A DNA stretch of 35,156 nt, taken from positions 1-35,156 of the forward strand of contig CAIJTR010000187.1 in assembly GCA_903823665.1 (NCBI GenBank). The letters run 5' to 3'. The notes beneath the pieces were generated by a model that saw nothing but the letters and a program-made list of their open reading frames with translations, had not been told where the DNA came from and ran no database searches. Every line of letters begins with the position of its first letter. The first letter of the stretch is position 1. Shown one piece after another: positions 15,277-22,711 of the stretch. The position numbers were made by a program, and so were the translations under genes. Source of the stretch: an uncultured Rhodospirillales bacterium (GTDB lineage Bacteria > Pseudomonadota > Alphaproteobacteria > Acetobacterales > Acetobacteraceae).

Positions 15277-16698
15277 TTAGCGGGCCATCATCGGCACATT
15301 CAGGCGACGTGGCTGCGTGGCGACTTCAGACACGAGGGAGAAGGCGCGGCTGAGGGCATCGACCTGGTCGTCTTTGCGGCCATTCGGAAAGTCGCGTAGT
15401 TCGTCAAGAAACGTGCGGTTCCAGCCCGCGCGAACCATGGAGAGCATGCCGGCATCCACGGCAGCGGCGGCTGGCTGGGCACGCAGAAATTTGCTGCCCG
15501 TTTCCGGACTGGCACGCACGCGGTGGCCAGCGAGGCGGGTCGTGAGCCAGGCGATTTGCTGCTTACCGGCCTGACCTGGATCTTGTGCAAGGCCGATAGT
15601 GACCGACGGGCCATCCTGGCTGGCCGTGGCACAGATCGCGTTGGCAATTTCGATGGGGCCTTCGCGCAGCCGGACGATGTCAGTGATGACGTATTGATGG
15701 TTCGACGTAACGGCGAGCTTAAGGCCGACCGTCCAATCGGGATCGCGTCCCTCGGTTGGCTGCGTGCCCGCGAGATCCCATGCGCGGATTTCGCGGATGA
15801 TGGAGGGCGGTTGGTCGAGCACCTGAATGCGGGCAGAGAGGAACAATGCGTCTGCATCCGGAGTGGGGTTTTGCTGGTAGGTGGCTTGCCAATATCTGGG
15901 GCCAACGCTGTGGCGCGTGCGTTCGAGCGCTCGTTGATCGAAAGCTTCCGGCCACAATGCGGCACCGGGTTCGCGGCCCATGGGATCATTCTCTTCGGCC
16001 AGTGCCGGTAGGCGCAGGACGGTCCAGCTAGGATCGTTCTGCAAGATTCGTCCACCGAGGTCGTCTTCATGCCATCGGGTCATGATGAGTATGATCCGGC
16101 CCTGGGGTCTGAGGCGGGTGAGCAAGTCGGCGCGATACCAGTTCCATAGGGTGTTACGGGCTGCGGCGCTGACGGCCTCCGCCATGTTTTTTACCGGATC
16201 GTCGATCAGGACGAGGTCGGCCCGTCGCCCGGTAATGGGGCCACGAACGCCACATGCGAAGTAGTCACCCCGGTTTGAGGTGCGCCAACGAGATGCGCCG
16301 CGGTCCTCTTTGGAAAGCTCGTAGCCAAGTGTTTCGGCGTTTTCGCGGACAAGCGCGCGGGTGTGGCGGGCGAAGTGGGAGGCGAGGCTGTCGGTGTGGC
16401 AGGCGCTGATGATGGAGGTGGCGGGGTGACGGGTGAACCACCAGGCCGGGAAGATACTCGAGGCATAAGTGGATTTTCCGTGGCCGGGCGGCAACAGGAG
16501 CATCAGCCGATCGATGCGGCCGGCGGCGATGTCATTCAGTTTCTCTATTATAAGGTGATGATGCGCTGCGATGGTGTGACTTTGGGGCTCGCCTACGTGT
16601 AGCGCCCAGTCCAGGAGGGAGAGCTGCGGAGCGCCGGTGCCATGCTCAGACAGCGGCGCGGCCAGCTCCGAGGGGAGCTGGTTTGCGCATGGGGGCAT
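15277..16698 (-). CDS. Terminase large subunit
   Basis: The 473-residue packaging motor has an ATPase domain with Walker A PPGHGKST (residues 70-77) and Walker B LVLIDDP (about 162-168). The coupling region has LIMTRWHEDDLGGRIL. The nuclease half begins at AWDLAGT (Asp 308), a RNase-H-like acidic site, with a later DDQVDALSRAF that supplies further acidic residues. The protein cuts concatemeric DNA and pumps it into the head. It is the first gene of the leftward structural operon, and AGGA precedes ATG 16698. No small-subunit gene is recognisable next to it. Confidence 0.95.
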   Translation of the reverse strand: MPPCANQLPSELAAPLSEHGTGAPQLSLLDWALHVGEPQSHTIAAHHHLIIEKLNDIAAGRIDRLMLLLPPGHGKSTYASSIFPAWWFTRHPATSIISACHTDSLASHFARHTRALVRENAETLGYELSKEDRGASRWRTSNRGDYFACGVRGPITGRRADLVLIDDPVKNMAEAVSAAARNTLWNWYRADLLTRLRPQGRIILIMTRWHEDDLGGRILQNDPSWTVLRLPALAEENDPMGREPGAALWPEAFDQRALERTRHSVGPRYWQATYQQNPTPDADALFLSARIQVLDQPPSIIREIRAWDLAGTQPTEGRDPDWTVGLKLAVTSNHQYVITDIVRLREGPIEIANAICATASQDGPSVTIGLAQDPGQAGKQQIAWLTTRLAGHRVRASPETGSKFLRAQPAAAAVDAGMLSMVRAGWNRTFLDELRDFPNGRKDDQVDALSRAFSLVSEVATQPRRLNVPMMAR

Positions 16699-17222
16699 GT
16701 GATCCTGGGATTTTGGGGACGATGGAAGTGCGCTGCGTGCGCCTCAGTCCGATCATAAGGAAATAGATAGATCATTTTGGGGTGGTTGGGAAGGAACTTC
16801 TTCCACTTTAGGGCGAATTTCCTTTTGCGGCGGATTTTCTGGGTGCGCGACAGGAAAACTGCAACGGACCGGATTGATGCATTTCAGCGCATGCGTTGAC
16901 ATGTTGCGCAGATTAATTTTGAGAAATTGTTTTTTTTCAGTGGTTTATGCAGATATTCCACAAAGTTGACAAATGGAATGTCTTCTGGTTGTGACTGAAT
17001 ATGGCAAGAATGGGGCGATGCTGGGCACGATAAAGGGTTGATCTGCGGACGTTCTCTTGCATCTATGCTCACTCTGACTGCGGTATTTCGCCACGAGCAC
17101 TATGTGTTGCTGTAGCTGGATTTTGGGCTGGCTTGGCGAGTGTGCCATCGGCCTGTCAGGAACTGGATCGTTTTGCATCCGGCCCTGAGCTACAGCCTCG
17201 CTGGAACGAGATGGGAGCGTTG
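16699..17222. other. Non-coding stretch between terminase and RlpA-like gene
   Basis: This 524-base stretch has no convincing gene. Short frames lack ribosome-binding sites and coding character. It must carry leftward control for the structural operon and rightward control for the RlpA-like gene. TTGACA hexamers occur on the + strand near 16,897 and 16,965, but no matching -10 element lies 16-18 bases away. The part from 16,740 to 16,980 is visibly richer in A+T. Confidence 0.5.
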
Positions 17223-17876
17223 ATGATCGCTGTGACAAAGAGAGCGTTTGGGATCACCCTCTCGCTTATGATGAGTGTTTCGATGGCAGAGCCTGCGATG
17301 GCCGCCGCCACAGACGCAAGCAAGGAAAATGGCAAAGTTCACCGTGCATCGACCACAACCGGTGCGACGGCTTCGACCAGGGCCAGAACCGGCACCAAGA
17401 CGACCACAAAAACGTTAGCCTCGGCCAATCGAGCTTCGCACGGGCGTGCCCGCACGCGCGATATTCCGTCCTATTCGGGTTGGTCGAGCGATCGCAACAT
17501 TCGTCGCGCCAGCCTGTCTGGTCATGTTGACCATTCTTTGATCGATGACGGCACGCTATGGCGTGAGGACGGTCATCAGTCGTCGACGTGGCAGCAGGTC
17601 GGGATGGCTTCCTGGTATGGCGGCAAGCGTTGGCAGGGCCATGCGACGAGTTCGGGTAGCGCGTTCGATGAGAATGCCCTTACGGCGGCGCATGCAACGT
17701 TGCCGCTGGGGACGAAGGTGCGTGTTGTTCGCCATGACGGCGCGCGTTCCGTCATTGTGACGATCAATGACCGGCCCGGCACGCGCACGCGGATCATCGA
17801 CCTATCGCGTGAAGCCGCCAAACAGCTGGGTATTCTCGATGCCGGCGTGGCAATGGTGACGCTGCAGCCGATGTGA
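17223..17876 (+). CDS. RlpA-like double-psi beta-barrel secreted protein
   Basis: The protein has 217 residues from ATG 17223, which has GGGAG five bases before it. A longer frame from 17133 would put 30 polar residues before the signal peptide. An N-terminal signal sequence (MIAVTKRAFGITLSLMMSVSM, ending near AMAAA) is followed by a Thr/Ala/Arg-rich linker to about residue 120. The DPBB domain then begins GMASWYGGKRWQGHATSSG and has TAAHATLPLGTKVRV, TINDRPG and RIIDLSREAAKQLG. Family members bind or cleave denuded peptidoglycan strands in the periplasm. The usual DRGPF loop is shortened to DRPG. It lies between phage genes and runs opposite to them, so it may be a phage-carried wall enzyme or a host gene. 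Confidence 0.88.
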   Translation: MIAVTKRAFGITLSLMMSVSMAEPAMAAATDASKENGKVHRASTTTGATASTRARTGTKTTTKTLASANRASHGRARTRDIPSYSGWSSDRNIRRASLSGHVDHSLIDDGTLWREDGHQSSTWQQVGMASWYGGKRWQGHATSSGSAFDENALTAAHATLPLGTKVRVVRHDGARSVIVTINDRPGTRTRIIDLSREAAKQLGILDAGVAMVTLQPM

Positions 17877-17882
17877 GGCGGC

Positions 17883-17909
17883 ACAGGCGGCGGATGATTC
17901 GCCGCCTGT
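17883..17909. terminator. Hairpin between convergent RlpA-like and DUF6362-like genes
   Basis: A perfect 10-bp stem (ACAGGCGGCG paired with CGCCGCCTGT) with a 7-nt loop lies in the 45-base gap between the two convergent stop codons. A T-run is missing on both strands, so terminator strength is uncertain. The position supports a transcription boundary. Confidence 0.55.
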
Positions 17910-17921
17910 CTGTCTACCTAT

Positions 17922-18404
17922 TCAGGCGGAGAGCATCGTTTTTACGATGATGTCGATCCCCTGCGCGTGCCAGCGCTGGATCGCTTTGTGGTCCGCCCCC
18001 AGCAGTGTGGCCAGGCGGCGCCACGGGAACAAATGGCGGTCCGTCACGGGGCTGATCAGTGAACGCGCGCCTACGATTCGGCGCAGCACGTAACGGTCCA
18101 GCGGGATGCGCGGTATCCAATCCAGCGCCTCATCCATTCGGGTGATTTGCGCCGATGTTGGTGCGGACGGCCGAAGTCGCGCATCGACGCTGTCCCAGCC
18201 GTAGGCCTCGATGGCAGATTGTACGACATCATGCCGAGAGGTGCGGAGCTTTGTGGTTGGCCCTTTGTTTGGCAAGGACAGCAGCGCCCGCCCCGCCTCC
18301 TCCAGACGGTAGACCACGAACTCGGCGTCGACTGGGTGCTGCTCACCCTGGCGTGCGCTTTTGATGGCGCGCGTAGGCTGTGATGTGGCTGGCATGCCGG
18401 TCAT
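17922..18404 (-). CDS. DUF6362-like phage protein
   Basis: The protein has 160 residues from ATG 18404, which overlaps the stop of the gene upstream (ATGA). The segment VVYRLEEAGRALLSLP is followed by DVVQSAIEAYGW, then TRMDEALDWIPRIPLDRYVLRRIVGARSLISPVTDRHLFPWRRLATLLGADHKAIQRWHAQGIDIIV. This pattern matches the DUF6362 family, recalled as common in alphaproteobacterial prophages and GTA-related loci. The C-terminal half looks like a helix-turn-helix. The molecular role is unknown. A DNA-binding or packaging-related role is possible but not shown. Confidence 0.72.
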   Translation of the reverse strand: MTGMPATSQPTRAIKSARQGEQHPVDAEFVVYRLEEAGRALLSLPNKGPTTKLRTSRHDVVQSAIEAYGWDSVDARLRPSAPTSAQITRMDEALDWIPRIPLDRYVLRRIVGARSLISPVTDRHLFPWRRLATLLGADHKAIQRWHAQGIDIIVKTMLSA

Positions 18405-18817
18405 CCTTTTATAACGAGGTGTTGGGTGATGGGACCAATGGCTGCGTTGCACCGCAGCATTCGCAAATGATGGGCGATGCTGTCATTGGCGATGCGATCG
18501 ATCTCGCTTCGGTTCAGGGCCGATGCAGCGGCAGCACGGGCCGCGGCGCGAAGGACTTGTGGTGAGACTCGCGCGGCCAGCAAAGGCCGCAGGACGGCAC
18601 GAGCCGCGCGGGCAGCTTCGGCCCGGTGAATTTCTACTGATGGAGCCTGGGGGCTGAGTCTGGCGCGGCGGCCGCAATCGGACACCCTGGCGGGCAATGC
18701 CATCGTGACGAAGGCTGCCAGCGCTTCAGCACGACCCATCATACCGCAGGCAACAAGTTGGGCGAGAATCGGTGCCGCGCTGTGGAGGGAGTCCGGGACG
18801 ATGCCGGTTTTGGGCAT
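18401..18817 (-). CDS. Unknown helical phage protein
   Basis: A 138-residue product is predicted from ATG 18817, which follows the TGA of the GcrA-like gene by one base. The frame extends up to 19000, but that part lies inside the GcrA-like gene. The protein has an Ala/Arg-rich helical middle (AARAARAVLRPLLAARVSPQVLRAAARAAAA) and SEIDRIANDSIAHHLRML near the end. No family is recognised. Being central in a compact early operon between the GcrA-like and DUF6362-like genes, it is probably a phage gene involved in regulation or packaging. Confidence 0.6.
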   Translation of the reverse strand: MPKTGIVPDSLHSAAPILAQLVACGMMGRAEALAAFVTMALPARVSDCGRRARLSPQAPSVEIHRAEAARAARAVLRPLLAARVSPQVLRAAARAAAASALNRSEIDRIANDSIAHHLRMLRCNAAIGPITQHLVIKG

Positions 18818-18818
18818 C

Positions 18819-19256
18819 TCAGGCCACCGGCTGGCTGGCTGCAGGACGGTGCGCCTCGGAAGACTTTCTATGTTGTTCGTGTGTCCGGAAGTGGTCCCGC
18901 CATGGATATTCATAGGCCTCGCCTTCCATGCAGGTTCCTGCGGTGATGAGATTCCAGCTAATGGGGTGACCGGCGGGAAGTGGTTCACGATTGCAATCAT
19001 CCCGTTGCTCGGACTCGGCAGGCTGCAATGGACGCTTGAGCGGGGGCCGGGTGGGAACGGTCAGACCAATCTGCCTTGCATGGCAGGCGATGGTGCTGCG
19101 GCTCAAGCGGAAGGCTAACGCGATTGCGCGAAGGGAAAGGCCATCGAGGTGCATTTTCACCAGACGCGCATCGGCATGTGGTGACCAGGAGACGCGGCCG
19201 GGCATGCGGACTCGGTTGGAAACGGGGCTTGGGGTGGCTGTTGAACTCGCTTGCAT
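18819..19256 (-). CDS. GcrA-like helix-turn-helix regulator of the prophage
   Basis: The protein has 145 residues from ATG 19256, with GGAG eight bases upstream. Residues about 24-66 (WSPHADARLVKMHLDGLSLRAIA, then LSRSTIACHARQIGL) match the GcrA-type HTH with an initial Trp. GcrA is an alphaproteobacterial cell-cycle factor that works with methylated GANTC sites and sigma-70 RNA polymerase. The C-terminal half is unlike host GcrA (it has HPISWNLITAGTC at about 97-109), which suggests a phage version. It is the first gene leftward from the divergent switch region, the place usually taken by a Cro or early activator. Confidence 0.72.
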   Translation of the reverse strand: MQASSTATPSPVSNRVRMPGRVSWSPHADARLVKMHLDGLSLRAIALAFRLSRSTIACHARQIGLTVPTRPPLKRPLQPAESEQRDDCNREPLPAGHPISWNLITAGTCMEGEAYEYPWRDHFRTHEQHRKSSEAHRPAASQPVA

Positions 19257-19294
19257 AGGGTGGCTCCGCTGAGAGGGGCTAACGCTCAGCGCTG

Positions 19295-19323
19295 TAGTTA
19301 GATTTAATCACTTTAAATGTCAA
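19295..19323 (-). promoter_or_regulatory. Predicted leftward promoter of the GcrA-like operon
   Basis: On the minus strand a perfect TTGACA (19323-19318) is followed after exactly 17 bases by TAACTA (19300-19295), a fair -10 match. The start of the GcrA-like gene lies 39 bases further. The spacer contains the palindrome described separately. Confidence 0.6.
19302..19318. promoter_or_regulatory. Predicted repressor operator (ATTTAA-N5-TTAAAT)
   Basis: A perfect inverted repeat of 6 bases with a 5-base centre fills the spacer of the predicted leftward promoter. It is the best candidate for the XRE repressor binding site, since a dimer bound there would block RNA polymerase. The assignment to this repressor is inferred. 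Confidence 0.5.
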
Positions 19324-19390
19324 TAAGACTATCCTGGCATTGTTATTTTTTTTCACGTATCGAGGCCGCAGCATTGGAGAGCAAGCAGCG

Positions 19391-19750
19391 ATGGACACGG
19401 CAGCAATCGGGACACGCATCAAAGCAGCACGCGAGCGGGCGGGCCTTACTCAGGCGGGCCTTGCAGAACGCGTGGGCGTCACGCGCAGCGCGGTGGCGCA
19501 ATGGGAGACCGGACGATCTGGCCAAGTTGGCGGCAATCTCACGCAAATAGCCTCTGTTCTCGGCATCGGAGTTGAATATCTGCTGCTAGGAAGCACGCCG
19601 GGACTGGTTTGGTCGGAAATGGCGGGGCCGGATGGGATGACTGGTGACGAATTGGCACTGCTGCGGCTCTACCGTGAGTGCCCCCCGGAAGACCGCACGC
19701 TGGTTGCGCAGTTAGCAAAACGCTTGGTGCTATCAAAGGAGAAACAGTAA
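19391..19750 (+). CDS. XRE-family phage repressor without peptidase domain
   Basis: This 119-residue protein starts at ATG 19391, with GGAGA ten bases upstream. Residues 8-62 form an HTH_3 domain (RIKAARERAGLTQAGLAERVGVTRSAVAQWETGR). A short helical tail with LALLRLYRECPPEDRTLVAQLAKRL may dimerise. It lacks the S24 autoprotease half of lambda CI, so RecA-driven self-cleavage is not expected. It is divergent from the GcrA-like gene across 134 bases, the arrangement of a lysogeny switch. It is probably the rightmost prophage gene in the window. Confidence 0.85.
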   Translation: MDTAAIGTRIKAARERAGLTQAGLAERVGVTRSAVAQWETGRSGQVGGNLTQIASVLGIGVEYLLLGSTPGLVWSEMAGPDGMTGDELALLRLYRECPPEDRTLVAQLAKRLVLSKEKQ

Positions 19751-20338
19751 CTCAATATGACACATAGTAATTTTTGATAAAGTAAACCCGCCCCAAAGCA
19801 CTTCCACAATACGACTGCCAATAAAATTTCTTATTTCAATTGCTCGCACTTGCACCATTTTGTTTGGAGCAACACTTTGACGCAGGGTGCAGATAGACTC
19901 GGCATCCCTGGGACGATTACGATCAACCATTGTAATACCACGTCATCAATTTTGAAGTGGGCACCGGCCCAGAGAATGCGTCAAAAATCAAAGCATAAAA
20001 AATGATGAACTGCCAAAGCCTTAGCTCTTTATGACATGTGCGTGATGCTAGCGGCCACCTCTCACGAGGGGTTAACAACCCCAAAAATTGATTGAAAATG
20101 AGGCATCTGCCTTTTGGGAGGCAGAACACCCACCGAAACTGGGCACTATTTTTTGCACTTTGGCAGCCATCATGAGGCGCGCGACTACGGTGAATTCGAA
20201 TTGTGAGTAAAATGTGACAGAGCGGCTTCAATTTTAGAATTTCGCTGTCGTTTGATTGATATTTCCACTTGATCTTCATGGAACGCCTGACCTACAACCC
20301 CCTTAAGATAGCTATCACACGGTCATTAGGGGTTAAGC
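19751..20338. other. AT-richer gap without convincing gene, likely prophage edge zone
   Basis: This 588-base stretch separates the repressor from the beta-roll protein gene. Short frames on the minus strand (up to 118 codons) lack ribosome-binding sites and look like random translation. Small hairpins (TCTGCCT/AGGCAGA at 20,106-20,125; GGGGTT/AACCCC near 20,078-20,092) have no T-run on the proper side. No tRNA is visible. A prophage attachment site could lie here, but the other end is outside the window. Confidence 0.45.
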
Positions 20339-21640
20339 ATGGCGTACGTAACGATTTCCGGCGCTTCCGGCACAAACATCGTCAACACCATTCAGTATAC
20401 CTCGGCGGCCACGGCTGCTCTCGCGCAGGCTGCCGCGGCGAACATCTCTTCGCTGATCACAAGCAGCCAAGCAACTCAGGCGAGCCTGAACAGCGGCACC
20501 GCTCCGACCGGGACGTTCATTGCTTCGATCGGCTCGACGGTTGATACCAACGTGGGCCCCGTAACGGCGAACAATATATCAACCGCCGTTGGATTCACGA
20601 TCAACAACCTCGCGAACACCATCGCTTCGAACAGCCGTTTCTCGTTTGGAAATGAGTCGGTGATCTCGGGCATTGGCAACTTGAATTTCTCCGACAACGC
20701 CGCTTCGACCCAGATATTCGCGGGCGGCGGCAACAACACGATTACGTTCAGCAGCTTCTCTTCGAACGGCTCGTTTACGGGTGACGGTGCCAACCAGATC
20801 GGTGTGAACACCACCAGCGGTGTAACGTCAGTGTTCGGCACCGCCGCTTCCACCGATACCATCTACGGTGGTTCGGCCAGCAGCAACATCGCATATAAGT
20901 CGACCGCCGGATCGAGCGCTTTCATTCTTGAGCGCAACGCCAACCTCACTGTGTTCGGTGGTGCTGGTGGTTCGACTACGGTGTTCGGCGGCGCGAACAG
21001 TGGCCTGACATCGCCATCCGGCGCTGGTACGCTGACCGTTGTAAACGGTCAGGGCTTCTTCATTGGTGGCTCGGGCGGGCCGAACATTATGTCGACCTCC
21101 TCGATCGGCGGCACGACGCTCGTCGGCGGCGGCAACGGCGACGTGCTAACATCGAACGGTCAGGGCGACATCATCAGCGGTGGTTCGGGCCTGTCGACGA
21201 TTAATGCATCCAACTCGGTCGGTGGTGACTCGCTCGCTGGCGTCCAGAATGGCGCTTCGGTCATTTACGGTTCGAAGTCCATTGGCGACGCGATCTTCCT
21301 CACCAACTCCTCGATCACTGGCGCGCTCAACGGCACGTCTTACACCGGCGCAGACATCTTCCTGCACACTGGTGCTAGCACGGCGCTGTATGGCCTGAAC
21401 TCCACCGTGGCCAATATTATCTACGCTGGTGCACCTTCGGCTGGCATGGGCGCTGAGAAGGCGACGATCAACGACTTTATCTCCGGCACAGATAAGTTGG
21501 TCCTCCAGACATCGGTTACCGGTGCAGGTGTGACAATCGCCGGCGGTGCTGGCGGCTCAACAGTGGTAACGACGACGAACGGTTCGACCTTCACGTTCCT
21601 GAACGCGCCGATCGCTCTGACGGATATCGTTAAGTCGTAA
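20339..21640 (+). CDS. Gly/Ser/Thr-rich beta-roll secreted protein (RTX/adhesin-like)
   Basis: The protein has 433 residues from ATG 20339, with AGGGG eight bases before. It has no Sec signal peptide. From residue about 115 it is built of Gly-rich short beta repeats, for example FAGGGNNTITF, FGGAGGSTTVFGG, GGGNGDVLTSNGQGDIISGG. These resemble degenerate RTX nonapeptides. The C-terminus has DFISGTDKLVL, then TFTFLNAPIALTDIV, similar to the end of type I secreted proteins where the secretion signal lies. It is therefore likely exported by an ABC-type type I system and acts outside the cell. The specific function is unknown, and no secretion genes are next to it. Confidence 0.75.
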   Translation: MAYVTISGASGTNIVNTIQYTSAATAALAQAAAANISSLITSSQATQASLNSGTAPTGTFIASIGSTVDTNVGPVTANNISTAVGFTINNLANTIASNSRFSFGNESVISGIGNLNFSDNAASTQIFAGGGNNTITFSSFSSNGSFTGDGANQIGVNTTSGVTSVFGTAASTDTIYGGSASSNIAYKSTAGSSAFILERNANLTVFGGAGGSTTVFGGANSGLTSPSGAGTLTVVNGQGFFIGGSGGPNIMSTSSIGGTTLVGGGNGDVLTSNGQGDIISGGSGLSTINASNSVGGDSLAGVQNGASVIYGSKSIGDAIFLTNSSITGALNGTSYTGADIFLHTGASTALYGLNSTVANIIYAGAPSAGMGAEKATINDFISGTDKLVLQTSVTGAGVTIAGGAGGSTVVTTTNGSTFTFLNAPIALTDIVKS

Positions 21641-21651
21641 GACCTTACGCT

Positions 21652-21689
21652 AAAAAAAGGCCACCACGGAAACGTGGTGGCCTTTTTTT
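21652..21689. terminator. Strong bidirectional Rho-independent terminator
   Basis: A perfect 17-bp stem including AGGCCACCACG and CGTGGTGGCCT surrounds a GAAA tetraloop. The stem is flanked by A7 on the left and T7 on the right, so it works in both directions. It serves the convergent beta-roll gene and Hint-like gene. Confidence 0.96.
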
Positions 21690-21699
21690 GCCCCCCCCC

Positions 21700-22569
21700 T
21701 CAAGCGGACCAGAGCAAGCTGTGCCAATCGGTGATATGAATCGATAACGTCCGAACAGACGACTTGGCAGGGAGAATGATGATCGAATCGCCATCAGTCC
21801 ATCTCCAGCTCATGCCCTCACCTGATTCAGCTCGGTGAAAACCACGGGTGAGTGACGGTCCGTCAAGGGCGATGTCAACGCCATCCACCTGCAGCCGGAA
21901 TATCGCCACTCCTAGCCTACGGCCGTCACCCGGTGGCTGCACGGACGGACTTGTCACCTTGATAATCGTGCTACGTGGCGGCAACGCAAAGCGCAAAATA
22001 GTGTGTGACCCATCGAGCTCGGCCTCGATCAAGCTCAGATCGTCCGACCCATTCCAAACTTTCAAAGGCGGTTCACCCGATGGAGCGGAACGAGCTGTTT
22101 CAGAGGTGCTGGTGGGTGGATTGCCGGCTTCAGGCTGCATGAGGCTGGATAGGCGAACCACGCCCACTGCCAGGTTCTCAACGACGATTCGGTCCGCGCC
22201 ATCGACCTGCACATTGACCCAAACCGGCGCGGAGGTGCCTGATGTCAGAATGGAGACCGCAGACATGCGATGCAAAGGCGCGTCCATGTTGGGAATCGCG
22301 ATTGGTACGTTTGGGTCTAGCCACAAATTCTGTCGCGGCACACCAGGGGCGACACTGCCGGCAGCAATTTTCGCCACCTGAAGCGGCCGGTCTGCGTCCT
22401 CGATCGCCATGATACGGCGAAAGCACATCCGGCCACCAACCGCCGCCAAAACTTCATCGCCCAACGCAATATCCGCCAGCGAACGGTAGACCGGGCCTAT
22501 CGCCGGGTCGAGGACATACAAGCACGCCGTCTCGGGAAGAGTGAGCAGCGTATCGGTTATGTCGGCCAT
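21700..22569 (-). CDS. Degenerate Hint_2-like domain protein
   Basis: The protein has 289 residues from ATG 22569. Residues about 30-110 (IALGDEVLAAVGGRMCFRRI, then RPLQVAKIAAGSVAPGVPRQNLWLDPNVPIAIPN) follow the pattern of Hint_2 domains, which in related proteins have GDLVLTADGG and LWVSPDHAVL. The nucleophilic Cys and the usual His seem to be missing, so self-splicing or cleavage is doubtful. The C-terminal half is beta-rich (ILRFALPPRSTIIKVTSPS, then FRLQVDGVDIAL) without a recognised family. It shares a terminator with the convergent beta-roll gene. Many Acetobacteraceae surface proteins carry Hint_2, which supports the family link but not an activity. Confidence 0.65.
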   Translation of the reverse strand: MADITDTLLTLPETACLYVLDPAIGPVYRSLADIALGDEVLAAVGGRMCFRRIMAIEDADRPLQVAKIAAGSVAPGVPRQNLWLDPNVPIAIPNMDAPLHRMSAVSILTSGTSAPVWVNVQVDGADRIVVENLAVGVVRLSSLMQPEAGNPPTSTSETARSAPSGEPPLKVWNGSDDLSLIEAELDGSHTILRFALPPRSTIIKVTSPSVQPPGDGRRLGVAIFRLQVDGVDIALDGPSLTRGFHRAESGEGMSWRWTDGDSIIILPAKSSVRTLSIHITDWHSLLWSA

Positions 22570-22711
22570 TTATCCGTCCTATCATTTTGGGTTCAGTGCA
22601 GCCTGAAATTCATGCTACGTGCAAGAGCATGTGGTAGTGTGTTGGCACAATTACTCATTGCCAGAAATGATGATTGACCCTCGCAAAATCAAAAGGGTCA
22701 GGAGAAATTCG

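Noticed and set aside
19923-20279. 118-codon frame on the minus strand in the prophage-edge gap
   Set aside because: No ribosome-binding site and a translation without domain-like pattern. Treated as chance.
21691-21699. C9 run as a possible phase-variation tract
   Set aside because: It lies just outside the stop codon of the Hint-like gene and after the terminator, so length changes would not alter a protein. It might also contain a base-count error.
22642-22663. TTGGCAC...TTGC, resembling a sigma-54 promoter before the MFS gene
   Set aside because: The GG-to-GC distance is 16 bases instead of the required 12, so it cannot be a normal -24/-12 promoter.
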